Shown: in pieces, positions 9,205 through 15,810 of the stretch | Layout of the letters: each line of letters opens with the position of its first letter | Position numbering within the stretch: position 1 is the stretch's first letter | Origin: Photobacterium marinum | GTDB taxonomy: Bacteria; Pseudomonadota; Gammaproteobacteria; Enterobacterales; Vibrionaceae | Direction: 5' to 3' | Length of the DNA: 40,982 bases | NCBI RefSeq assembly: GCF_000331515.1 | Contig: NZ_AMZO01000043.1 | Location: 1 to 40,982 of the forward strand | The notes under the pieces: model-generated | Told to the model about the DNA's origin: nothing | The model's input: only the letters and a program-made list of their open reading frames with translations | The model's database searches: none | Made by a program: the position numbers and the translations under genes

Positions 9205-9978
9205 ATGTCTATTCATCTTGTTGTTATTGATGCCCTGAACCTCATCCGCCGCGTCCATGCCGCCCAGCATGGCGAACCCGACGTTGCCAATACCGCACGA
9301 GTATGTTGCCAGGCACTAAGCAAAATCATCAGCAGTAGCAATCCAACCCATATTGTTGCGGTATTTGACCACCACGGAGAAGATCGTGGCTGGCGGGCCG
9401 AACTGTTACCCGGTTATAAAGAAGGCCGAAAGCCGATGCCGCAAGAATTGCTCGAAGGCATGGATATGATCCAGGATGCCTTCATGGAGATGGGGATCGA
9501 CTCTCTGCTTTCTGACGGTGATGAAGCTGATGATTTGGTTGCGACCCTGGCACTAAAAGTGGCCGACCGCGATCAGCAGGTTACCATTATTTCGACTGAT
9601 AAAGGTTATTGTCAGCTACTGCGCCCGACCCTGCGGATCCGGGATTATTTCCAGCAGCGCTGGCTCGACAGCCCGTTTATTGAAAAAGAATTCGGGGTAA
9701 AACCGGAACAACTGCCGGACTACTGGGGACTAGCCGGTATCAGTTCCAGCAAGATCCCAGGGATAGCGGGTATTGGCCCTAAAGCTGCCGTTGAACTCCT
9801 GTCACTTTACCCTAACCTAGAAGCGATTCTGGCTGCCGACGATCTGCCGCCAAAGTGGAAAAAGAAAATCGACGGTCATCATGAAGAAGCAATTGCTAGC
9901 AAACAGGTATCCCAACTGAAAACCGATCTCCAACTGGGCTTTAACTTGCAGGATATCCGTTATCAAATAACGGCATAA
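9205..9978 (+). CDS. xni: Flap endonuclease Xni (ExoIX)
   Basis: Xni is a flap endonuclease of the PolI 5' nuclease family without a polymerase domain, acting on branched DNA in repair or Okazaki-fragment maturation. The 257 residues fit the E. coli length (251). Visible motifs include D-A-L-N-L-I-R-R near the start, the acidic cluster S-D-G-D-E-A-D-D-L-V-A-T (about 103-114), T-D-K-G-Y-C-Q-L and the helix-hairpin-helix type segment G-I-A-G-I-G-P-K-A-A. The ATG has no clear ribosome site, and the gene begins immediately after the ppnN terminator. It marks the left border of the candidate iron-organelle region. Confidence 0.93.
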   Translation: MSIHLVVIDALNLIRRVHAAQHGEPDVANTARVCCQALSKIISSSNPTHIVAVFDHHGEDRGWRAELLPGYKEGRKPMPQELLEGMDMIQDAFMEMGIDSLLSDGDEADDLVATLALKVADRDQQVTIISTDKGYCQLLRPTLRIRDYFQQRWLDSPFIEKEFGVKPEQLPDYWGLAGISSSKIPGIAGIGPKAAVELLSLYPNLEAILAADDLPPKWKKKIDGHHEEAIASKQVSQLKTDLQLGFNLQDIRYQITA

Positions 9979-10024
9979 ACAGCAGGTACGGACTAGGAAT
10001 AACGACCTTGAAGAGCTACGATAC

Positions 10025-10039
10025 TGAGAATAAATATCA
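10025..10039. promoter_or_regulatory. Candidate Fur box before the Cys-motif gene
   Basis: The 15-mer TGAGAATAAATATCA matches the 7-1-7 Fur consensus TGATAATNATTATCA at 12 of 14 fixed positions. It overlaps the probable -10 of a promoter with TTGAAG (10008-10013) as -35, and ends 15 bases before the start codon at 10055. A longer imperfect inverted repeat (CTGAGA/TCTCAG, 10024-10046) surrounds it. Binding is inferred. Confidence 0.5.
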
Positions 10040-10054
10040 ATCTCAGGTCATATT

Positions 10055-10465
10055 ATGGGTAGTTCGCTGAAGGCTTTGATAAAAGCACCAAAGAAGGTAA
10101 AAAAGAAATCCACCAAAGCCCTGAAGGCGCTGCAACCAAAGCATTATTCCGCCCCTCAATCACAGACCTCTTCCGGAACAGTCAGCGACGAGCTGGCTGA
10201 TATTGCCCGCCAGGCGGGAACTGATGCACTGACAGAGCTGGCAACACCGTTACAGCCGTTGTTGTCATGGTTTAATGAAGGTAGCAGTGGATATGCCAAC
10301 CAGACACTCAGCACCTCAACGCGTTTAACCTCTGTCGCCACGCCTCCAGGCAACAGGGCAAACTCACCGGCTTTGCTTCGTTTGCCGCTAAAATCGCCCC
10401 CGTGTAAGCGATGCCCGGCACTCATCGGTGATATATGCAAATGTGCCGCAAAGCGATTGGGGTAA
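10055..10465 (+). CDS. Hypothetical basic protein with C-terminal C-x2-C-x7-C-x-C motif
   Basis: This is a 136-residue protein of unknown family. The first 30 residues are lysine-rich (K-A-P-K-K-V-K-K-K-S-T-K), followed by a low-complexity middle. The C-terminal tail carries four cysteines, C117, C120, C128 and C130, spaced like a metal or cluster ligand set, followed by A-A-K-R-L-G. A candidate Fur box lies in its promoter, and CAGG (10044-10047) stands seven bases before the ATG. The gene is convergent with the small HMA-like gene at 10500-10862 and probably belongs to the same iron-linked locus. I cannot name a function; metal binding is inference from the cysteines and context. Confidence 0.6.
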   Translation: MGSSLKALIKAPKKVKKKSTKALKALQPKHYSAPQSQTSSGTVSDELADIARQAGTDALTELATPLQPLLSWFNEGSSGYANQTLSTSTRLTSVATPPGNRANSPALLRLPLKSPPCKRCPALIGDICKCAAKRLG

Positions 10466-10499
10466 CCGCCAACCGAAAATATAGAGAATAACGCAGGCC

Positions 10500-10862
10500 T
10501 TAAACTGCGCTGCTTACAACTCGCATCGCAACCGGCCCTATTGCCTTTTTCAACACCATCATGGCCATTCCGCGGCATAACGTATGAGTCCCGGCGCGAA
10601 CCGCATTTTCCACCAACTCTTTACGTTGCGATGAACGAAGCCAGCCATGGCTCTCCACCGTTTCCATCAAAACCTCAGCATCCACAACGTTTGAATCAAA
10701 TACAATCGCGACAGAACCGGCATAACGTTTATGGCGTACTGACGTAATTCCCTCTATTTTCTCAAGCTGTTCAATGAGTTCCTTCACTTCCTTCGGGTGC
10801 TCGCGGATGAAATCAGAGCGAAATCGAAGACGGTTAGCTGTACGGTGGATATAAGGCTGCAT
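10500..10862 (-). CDS. Small HMA-fold-like protein lacking CxxC (ferrosome-associated candidate)
   Basis: This is a 120-residue protein. Residues 5-75 look like a ferredoxin-like heavy-metal-associated (HMA_2-type) domain. A basic lead-in I-H-R-T-A-N-R-L-R-F-R is followed by helix K-E-V-K-E-L-I-E-Q-L, strand G-I-T-S-V-R-H and G-S-V-A-I-V-F-D. The metal-binding CxxC of classical HMA domains is absent. The tail (G-M-A-M-M-V-L-K-K-A-I-G-P-V) is hydrophobic or amphipathic. I prefer the ATG at 10862, which has an AGAG upstream; an ATG at 10892 would add ten odd residues translated from the Fur-like palindrome. It is divergent from the ATPase operon. The basic motif resembles those in the 11011 gene and the ATPase N-terminus. 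Confidence 0.75.
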   Translation of the reverse strand: MQPYIHRTANRLRFRSDFIREHPKEVKELIEQLEKIEGITSVRHKRYAGSVAIVFDSNVVDAEVLMETVESHGWLRSSQRKELVENAVRAGTHTLCRGMAMMVLKKAIGPVAMRVVSSAV

Positions 10863-10876
10863 AAGCGACTCTGCAA

Positions 10877-10891
10877 TAATAATTATTGTCA
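10877..10891. promoter_or_regulatory. Candidate Fur box in the divergent control region
   Basis: TAATAATTATTGTCA matches TGATAATNATTATCA at 12 of 14 fixed positions. An overlapping perfect 7-1-7 inverted repeat (CAATAAT-A-ATTATTG) occupies 10874-10888. With the minus-strand start at 10862 the box ends 15 bases before that gene, the same spacing as at the 10055 gene. A weaker array of two CATAAT hexamers at 10982-10993 lies before the 11011 gene. Confidence 0.5.
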
Positions 10892-10931
10892 TTTAGATTA
10901 CCGTTTTAGATCTAATTCGCAAATCATTTCA

Positions 10932-10945
10932 TTGATCTATCTCAA
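10932..10945. promoter_or_regulatory. Candidate FNR-type site upstream of the ATPase operon
   Basis: TTGATCTATCTCAA matches the FNR/Anr consensus TTGATNNNNATCAA at nine of ten fixed positions. Its centre is about 72 bases before the start codon at 11011. The transcription start is not clear: CATAAT at 10982-10987 could be a -10, which would place the site near -55. A single-site match of this kind also arises by chance. Confidence 0.4.
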
Positions 10946-11010
10946 TATTTACAAAAGTAGCTAATGCCAGAATCCTGCGACCATAATCATAATGAATAAA
11001 ATCGCCTGAA

Positions 11011-11334
11011 ATGGAAAAAGAGCTCTATCCCACACTGCTGGCACTTCGCCAGTTTTTAACCGTTGCCCACCATATCCCTGGCCGCATTCGCCTGAAATTC
11101 AATATCGGTATTTTGCAGCAACTTGCCGGTTTTGATCTCGGCCAGGCAAAAGGTGCCATCAGCAACTTTCCGGCACTAAAAGACTACCGCATCAACCTGG
11201 CTACCAGCAGCGTCGTGATCGAATATGACCATACGCTGGTTAACCCGACACTGGTTGATTCCCTGTTTGCGGACGATGAGCCATCTTTCCGCAGTGCCGT
11301 ATCAGAAATCCATACCCTCGCACTATCCCTATAA
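11011..11334 (+). CDS. HMA-like small protein with HHIPGR motif (ferrosome-associated candidate)
   Basis: This 107-residue protein is the first gene of a tight five-gene operon. Residues 19-32 read A-H-H-I-P-G-R-I-R-L-K-F-N-I, nearly the same as the N-terminus of the ATPase encoded last in the operon (I-H-H-I-P-G-R-A-R-F-R). The rest has an HMA-like pattern (S-S-V-V-I-E-Y-D-H-T-L-V-N-P) with no cysteine pair. It may bind or localise with the ATPase, but this is inference. Candidate FNR and Fur sites lie upstream. The next gene begins 18 bases after its stop. It could correspond to an HMA-type protein (FezC-like) of ferrosome clusters. Confidence 0.75.
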   Translation: MEKELYPTLLALRQFLTVAHHIPGRIRLKFNIGILQQLAGFDLGQAKGAISNFPALKDYRINLATSSVVIEYDHTLVNPTLVDSLFADDEPSFRSAVSEIHTLALSL

Positions 11335-11352
11335 CCAATAAGAGAAATAACT

Positions 11353-12006
11353 ATGTCTGATCAAAACCAGCCTCAGGATCCGTGGCAAGGCATGCCGTAC
11401 CCGCCTCAGGGACAGGCAGCATGGCCTCACCATCCACCTCACATGCATGGCTACCCTTATCCTCCACATCCTCATCACGCCATGCCGCCACACGGTTACC
11501 ATCCACACCCGGGTTATCACCACCCATACGGTTACCCACCAGTACCGCCGCACCACTACCACGGTATGCCGCCACACCATCCGGAACACCATGAATCTCA
11601 TCCGGAGCATGACGCACTGTTCCAACAGGCTCAGGGCATGCTGGAAGGTGTGATGGGTGAACAGGCAGGAATCTTCAAGGATTTGATGCACAAGATGGGC
11701 GTCGATGACAAAGAATTCTGGAAAGGTGCGATGATCGGTGCCGCAGCCGCACTGGTGCTGAGCAATGAAAACGTCCGCAACAACCTGCTGCAAATGCTGA
11801 GCGGTGCGGGTGACATGCTTAAAACGGGCGGTTCAAAAGTTAAAGACACAACAGTCAATACTGCACAGAATGTGTCTGACAACATCCAGATGGGAAATGA
11901 AATTTTCCGCGATACCTTCAATGCAGGTAAACAAGGCTTCCAGGAGTCTGTAGCTCGCCACCGCGACCCACAGGACCCGGCACAAACCGAGCCTGACTAT
12001 GAGTAA
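11353..12006 (+). CDS. His/Pro/Tyr-rich protein with YtxH-like hydrophobic module
   Basis: This is a 217-residue protein in two halves. Residues 1-86 are low complexity, rich in Pro, His, Tyr and Gly, with 21 histidines between residues 26 and 86. This is an obvious candidate for metal binding or condensate formation. Residues 87-217 begin with a helix. A short hydrophobic segment G-A-M-I-G-A-A-A-A-L-V-L-S-N (about 125-138) follows, then amphipathic helices. The G-A-A-x-A-x-x-L-S-N module recurs in the 12294 gene. It is codirectional with its neighbours and its stop overlaps the next start by eight bases. I know of no named homologue. A role on or in an iron-storing vesicle is inferred from the operon. 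Confidence 0.75.
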   Translation: MSDQNQPQDPWQGMPYPPQGQAAWPHHPPHMHGYPYPPHPHHAMPPHGYHPHPGYHHPYGYPPVPPHHYHGMPPHHPEHHESHPEHDALFQQAQGMLEGVMGEQAGIFKDLMHKMGVDDKEFWKGAMIGAAAALVLSNENVRNNLLQMLSGAGDMLKTGGSKVKDTTVNTAQNVSDNIQMGNEIFRDTFNAGKQGFQESVARHRDPQDPAQTEPDYE

Positions 12007-12307
12007 CAGCCGCGATCAACTCAGTCCGGCCAGCCGGGCCATGCTGGTTGGTGCCCTGCTCGGCGGCAGCGCCTCAGGCGTGCGTCAGTGGCAGGCCTGC
12101 CAGCAGGGTGAAGTCGAAGTCAATGACGCAGTACAACAAGTATTGCGAGATGCCGGTAAAGCCGCCCTTGCCAGTGGCGCTGCTACGGCCATTGCCGATC
12201 GCCTGGCTGGCCGCCCGGTGCTCTCCATGCTGACAATCCTCAGCGCAGGCGCAGCCGGTCTCTACCTGCTTGACGAATTACAAGGAAAATCCCATGAAGA
12301 AAACTAA
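11999..12307 (+). CDS. Small glycine/alanine-rich membrane protein
   Basis: This is a 102-residue protein with two or three hydrophobic, small-residue-rich segments. The first is A-M-L-V-G-A-L-L-G-G-S-A-S-G (14-27). Then come A-A-L-A-S-G-A-A-T-A-I-A near 55-66 and V-L-S-M-L-T-I-L-S-A-G-A-A-G-L-Y-L-L near 74-91. Such G/A packing is typical of proteins that shape or crowd small membrane vesicles, though that is inference. The start overlaps the preceding gene by eight bases and the end overlaps the next by 14, so translation is probably coupled. Ferrosome clusters are known to contain small hydrophobic proteins of this kind; I cannot assign a specific Fez name. Confidence 0.7.
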   Translation: MSNSRDQLSPASRAMLVGALLGGSASGVRQWQACQQGEVEVNDAVQQVLRDAGKAALASGAATAIADRLAGRPVLSMLTILSAGAAGLYLLDELQGKSHEEN

Positions 12308-12575
12308 CTATTCCCCTTATTACTACGGTATGCCAACACCACCTCCGGCAAACTACCGCCAGAAAAACAGCCGCAGCCACCTGGTTACCGGTATCGTAGC
12401 CGGTGCAGCAGTTGCCTACCTGCTCAGCAATAAAAAAGTACAGTCCAGCCTGGCATCCACCGGCTCAAAAGCCTGGTCAGCCGTGCGCGGTGAAGTTGAA
12501 GAGCTTAAAGAACGTCTGGAAGATACTCAGGCAGAACTGGAGTACTACCGCAACCTTCACAAAGAGCAAGACTGA
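12294..12575 (+). CDS. YtxH-like small membrane-associated protein
   Basis: This is a 93-residue protein. The N-terminus is Tyr/Pro-rich (Y-S-P-Y-Y-Y-G-M-P-T-P-P-P). One hydrophobic segment follows at about 31-45 (V-T-G-I-V-A-G-A-A-V-A-Y-L-L-S-N). A charged coiled coil occupies 63-90 (V-E-E-L-K-E-R-L-E-D-T-Q-A-E-L-E-Y-Y). I set the start at the ATG at 12294, preceded by AAGGAAAA; a TTG at 12270 lies inside the upstream gene without support. The hydrophobic module closely resembles that of the His-rich protein, suggesting a duplicated membrane-anchoring unit. The stop lies two bases before the ATPase start codon. Confidence 0.72.
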   Translation: MKKTNYSPYYYGMPTPPPANYRQKNSRSHLVTGIVAGAAVAYLLSNKKVQSSLASTGSKAWSAVRGEVEELKERLEDTQAELEYYRNLHKEQD

Positions 12576-12577
12576 TT

Positions 12578-14632
12578 GTGATTAAGCTGATCCACCATAT
12601 TCCAGGCCGGGCCCGTTTCCGCCTGCCTGAACTGGCGGCCAACCCGGATACCACCTCGTGGCTGAAAAAAGGTCTGATGGGGATTCAGGGTGTCAGCCAG
12701 ATCCGCGTCAACGAGGCCGCCTGCAGTATCACTATTCATTATGATACCCAACTGCTGAACCCGGAACGTCTGGAAGAACGCCTGACCCTGCTTGACTGGA
12801 GCGAATCCGAAACCGGTGAACACGAACATGAGTTCACCCGCGGCGAAATCGCGCTGAATGTCATCGGTACCCTGGCTGCCAGCCTGTTACCGGGACGCTG
12901 GGGCAGTCTGCCGACTCTGCCTTTGATTGCACCGACTATTCAGGAAGGCATTGAAAGCCTTACTGAAGGCAAACTCAAAGTTGAAGCGCTGGATGCCATA
13001 GCCATCGGCCTTGCCAGCTCGCGCGGCGACTACCGCACAGCCATGCTGACCCAGTCACTGCTGACGCTGGGTGAGTATATGGAGCAGGAAACCAGCCGCA
13101 ACAGCGACCGCGTACTTTCTGAACTGATGACACCAAACACCAGCCAGGTCTGGGTTAAGCGTGACGGTGAAACTCTCCAGATCAGTTCAGATGACATCCG
13201 TGAACGTGAAGTGATCTTGTTAGGCCCGGGGGATTCGGTTCCGGCTGACGGCAGGATTCTGAACGGCACTGCGCTGGTTAACCAGTCATCGCTGACAGGT
13301 GAAAGTGTCCCTGTGCGCCGGGAGCCTGACGCCTACCTGTACTCAGGTACAGTGATCCAGGACGGTAATATCACCATGCAGGCAGATAAAGTAGGCTCTG
13401 AAGCCACAACGGCTCGCATTGCCCACTTTATCGCCGAGTCACTCTGCCAGCAGAGTGAAACCCAACAGGTTACCCAGCAGATGGCTGACCGCCGAGTGAA
13501 AATCACCCTGGGTGTCGGTGCAGCTGTGTTTGCCCTGACCCGTGATATCAACCGTCTGGCTTCCGTGTTCCTGGTTGACTATTCCTGTGCGCTGAAACTC
13601 AGCACGCCGGTAACCTTCAAGTCAATCATGTACCGTGCTGCACAGCAGGGCATTCTACTGAAAGGCGGACGCGCCATTGAGCAGCTGGCGGAAATCGATA
13701 CCTGTGTGTTCGATAAGACCGGCACCCTGACCTATGGCGATATGGAAGTAACGGATGTGGTCTGCTTCAACGAGCAGGACTGTACCCGTGAACTACTGGC
13801 CATTGCCGCTTCAGTTGAAGAGCACTGCCAGCACCCGTTATCGCAGGCAATTGTCAACGCTGCCAAGCATCATGACCTGCCGCATATCGAACACGGTGAA
13901 GTGGAATATGTTATTGCCCACGGCCTGCGCAGTACCTTAAACGGTATGCCACTGGTCATCGGCAGCCGCCACTTCCTGGAAGCCCATGAACAGGTTGATT
14001 TCAGCAAGGCCGAGTCACAAATCGCCGATCTGGAACAGCACGGTCGCCATCTACTGTATGTGTCGAGCAACCATGAGCTGGTCGGGATTATCGGCCTGCG
14101 TGATCACCTGCGTCCGGAAGTCGCTGAAGTACTGAGTCAATTACGTGAATCCGGCATCAAACAGCTTGTTCTGCTGACCGGCGATAAAACCAGTAAAGCC
14201 AATGAGATTGGCAAGCGCTTTGGTTTTGACCTTGTCTATGCCGAGGCGACGCCTGAAAGCAAATCGTCAATCGTCGAAAACCTGCAACAGGCTGGTCATC
14301 ACGTTATGTTCATCGGTGACGGTGTCAATGATGCCCCGGCACTGGTTCAGGCCGATGTCGGTATGGCAATGGCGCAAGGTACGGAACTTGCCCAGCAGAC
14401 CGCCGATACTGTTTTGCTGAACAGCACGCTGCACGGCGTTGCCGAATCCCGCCAGTTGGCCATGGAGGCAATGAAGCTGGTGAAAAGCAACATCCGCCTG
14501 GCTGAGGTAGTTAACAGCGGCATCATGCTGGCAGCAGCCTTTGGTAAGCTGTCACCAGCCGCCAGTGCCATACTGCACAACGGTACGACCCTTGCGGTTC
14601 TGTTGCGTTCCCTGGCTGCCCGTAACGGCTGA
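12578..14632 (+). CDS. P1B-type metal ATPase with S-C-A motif (candidate ferrosome FezB)
   Basis: This is a 684-residue P-type ATPase. Catalytic signatures are complete: T240-G-E-S, the phosphorylated Asp in D379-K-T-G-T, E-E-H-C-Q-H-P (HP locus), and G-D-G-V-N-D-A-P. The metal-path motif, CPC in copper pumps, reads S336-C-A, unlike CPC, CPH, SPC or TPC groups. The N-terminus (1-75) is an HMA-like fold with I-H-H-I-P-G-R-A-R-F-R and no CxxC. Few hydrophobic segments precede the motif, so this is a compact pump. From memory, ferrosome clusters are defined by a P1B-6 ATPase (FezB) that would load iron into the vesicle; substrate here is inferred. GTG start, two bases after the previous stop. 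A strong terminator follows. Confidence 0.88.
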   Translation: MIKLIHHIPGRARFRLPELAANPDTTSWLKKGLMGIQGVSQIRVNEAACSITIHYDTQLLNPERLEERLTLLDWSESETGEHEHEFTRGEIALNVIGTLAASLLPGRWGSLPTLPLIAPTIQEGIESLTEGKLKVEALDAIAIGLASSRGDYRTAMLTQSLLTLGEYMEQETSRNSDRVLSELMTPNTSQVWVKRDGETLQISSDDIREREVILLGPGDSVPADGRILNGTALVNQSSLTGESVPVRREPDAYLYSGTVIQDGNITMQADKVGSEATTARIAHFIAESLCQQSETQQVTQQMADRRVKITLGVGAAVFALTRDINRLASVFLVDYSCALKLSTPVTFKSIMYRAAQQGILLKGGRAIEQLAEIDTCVFDKTGTLTYGDMEVTDVVCFNEQDCTRELLAIAASVEEHCQHPLSQAIVNAAKHHDLPHIEHGEVEYVIAHGLRSTLNGMPLVIGSRHFLEAHEQVDFSKAESQIADLEQHGRHLLYVSSNHELVGIIGLRDHLRPEVAEVLSQLRESGIKQLVLLTGDKTSKANEIGKRFGFDLVYAEATPESKSSIVENLQQAGHHVMFIGDGVNDAPALVQADVGMAMAQGTELAQQTADTVLLNSTLHGVAESRQLAMEAMKLVKSNIRLAEVVNSGIMLAAAFGKLSPAASAILHNGTTLAVLLRSLAARNG

Positions 14633-14660
14633 TCCAGTCACGTTACAATTTGGCCATAAT

Positions 14661-14691
14661 AAAAAACGCCATCATGATGATGGCGTTTTTT
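14661..14691. terminator. Bidirectional terminator between the ATPase gene and rlmM
   Basis: The stem CGCCATCA (14667-14674) pairs with TGATGGCG (14678-14685), flanked by AAAAAA before and TTTTTT after. It can serve the ATPase operon on the plus strand and rlmM on the minus strand. Confidence 0.9.
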
Positions 14692-14718
14692 ACAGGTATC
14701 TTCAGGTAATAATCCTGA

Positions 14719-15801
14719 TTAATGTGGCGAGCGACTGTCCAGACGCTCAATGTGTACCGTGATTTCTTCACGGTCATGGTACAGATGCTTCGCCTGCAGC
14801 TTGAATTTCACACCGTTCTGGATCAGGTACAGCTTCAGGTTTTCGATATCCTGCAGTACCTCATCGTAACGACCTTTCATCGGCAGTTTCAGGTTGAAAA
14901 TCGCTTCTTTCGCCCAGGCCTTGATCAGCCAGTCACCCATCAGGTGAGCAACTCGCGCCGGCTTTTCAACCATGTCACAAACAATCCAGGTCACGTTCTT
15001 GCGTGGCGGCTCAAACTTAAAGCCATCAACAGCATGGTGTTTCACCTGGCCAGTTTCCATCAAACTGTCAGCCATCAGACCATTATCAATGGCATGAACA
15101 AACATCGAACGCTTCACCAGCTGATAAGTCCAGCCCCCCGGACAGGCACCCAGATCCACGCCCCACATACCCGGAGCCAAACGCTCATCCCACTCTTCAC
15201 GAGGAATGAAGACATGGAAAGCTTCTTCCAGCTTCAGAGTTGAACGGCTTGGCGCATCTGTCGGGAATTTCAAGCGCGGGATACCCATGAAGAACTGCGA
15301 GTTGTTGTTCGTATAGGAGTAACCGACATAACAACAGCCCGGTGCAATGAAGCACAAGTGCAGCACAGGTTTTTTCGGGTTGTCTTTGTTATACAGCGCC
15401 CCTTGTTTACGCATAGCCTGGCGCAGTGGCACCGTAAATTTACGGCAGAACTTCAACAGCTCTTTTGCTTCGTTGGTGTCCGGCGTTTCAACACGCAGAT
15501 CGCCACAGCGTGGGAAGTCTTCAACCGCTTCCAAAATTGGCGAAATACGATCGTCCTGCGGCAGATCAGTCAGCAGAGTTGAAACTGCAATCATCTGACG
15601 GGCGAAAATCAGCTCAGAGAATGGCTGCAGCTGAATGAACTTATCGGCATCACCCTGCTGGTAGAACTCAAACACCACATAACCGGTGTTGTTCTTAGCA
15701 CGAGGAAAACCATACAGCTCCAGTGCATTGGCTTTGTCTTGAACTTCCCCGGCACATTCTTTCTCAAAGCCAGGACGGCAGTACAACAGAACTTGATTCA
15801 C
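14719..15801 (-). CDS. rlmM: 23S rRNA 2'-O-ribose C2498 methyltransferase RlmM
   Basis: RlmM methylates the 2'-hydroxyl of C2498 in 23S rRNA using S-adenosylmethionine, acting on naked or precursor rRNA. The sequence follows E. coli RlmM closely. It has a THUMP-containing N-terminal half (C-R-P-G-F-E-K-E-C), then A-P-G-C-C-Y-V-G-Y-S-Y and P-R-L-K-F-P-T-D-A-P-S-R-S-T-L-K-L. The SAM-binding G-V-D-L-G-A-C-P-G-G-W-T follows, then C-D-M-V-E-K-P. I set the start at the GTG at 15801. It aligns with the E. coli first residue and has GAGGG six bases upstream; the TTG at 15807 is too close to that site. It is last in a four-gene minus-strand run gcvA-hydrolase-DUF423-rlmM. Confidence 0.94.
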   Translation of the reverse strand: MNQVLLYCRPGFEKECAGEVQDKANALELYGFPRAKNNTGYVVFEFYQQGDADKFIQLQPFSELIFARQMIAVSTLLTDLPQDDRISPILEAVEDFPRCGDLRVETPDTNEAKELLKFCRKFTVPLRQAMRKQGALYNKDNPKKPVLHLCFIAPGCCYVGYSYTNNNSQFFMGIPRLKFPTDAPSRSTLKLEEAFHVFIPREEWDERLAPGMWGVDLGACPGGWTYQLVKRSMFVHAIDNGLMADSLMETGQVKHHAVDGFKFEPPRKNVTWIVCDMVEKPARVAHLMGDWLIKAWAKEAIFNLKLPMKGRYDEVLQDIENLKLYLIQNGVKFKLQAKHLYHDREEITVHIERLDSRSPH

Positions 15802-15810
15802 TTTCAACCC

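Noticed and set aside
10932..10945. Reading the TTGAT...TCAA site as a CRP box
   Set aside because: It lacks the TGTGA core on either side; the FNR consensus fits much better.
11351..11793. Long frames in other phases and on the minus strand over the His-rich gene
   Set aside because: They arise from the repetitive CCA/CAC/CAT composition of the His/Pro-rich region; the in-operon frame has overlaps and a sensible fold downstream.
12578..14632. Reading the ATPase as a CopA-type copper or ZntA-type zinc exporter
   Set aside because: The CPC motif is replaced by S-C-A, the N-terminal domain has no CxxC, and no copper or zinc regulator or chaperone is nearby.
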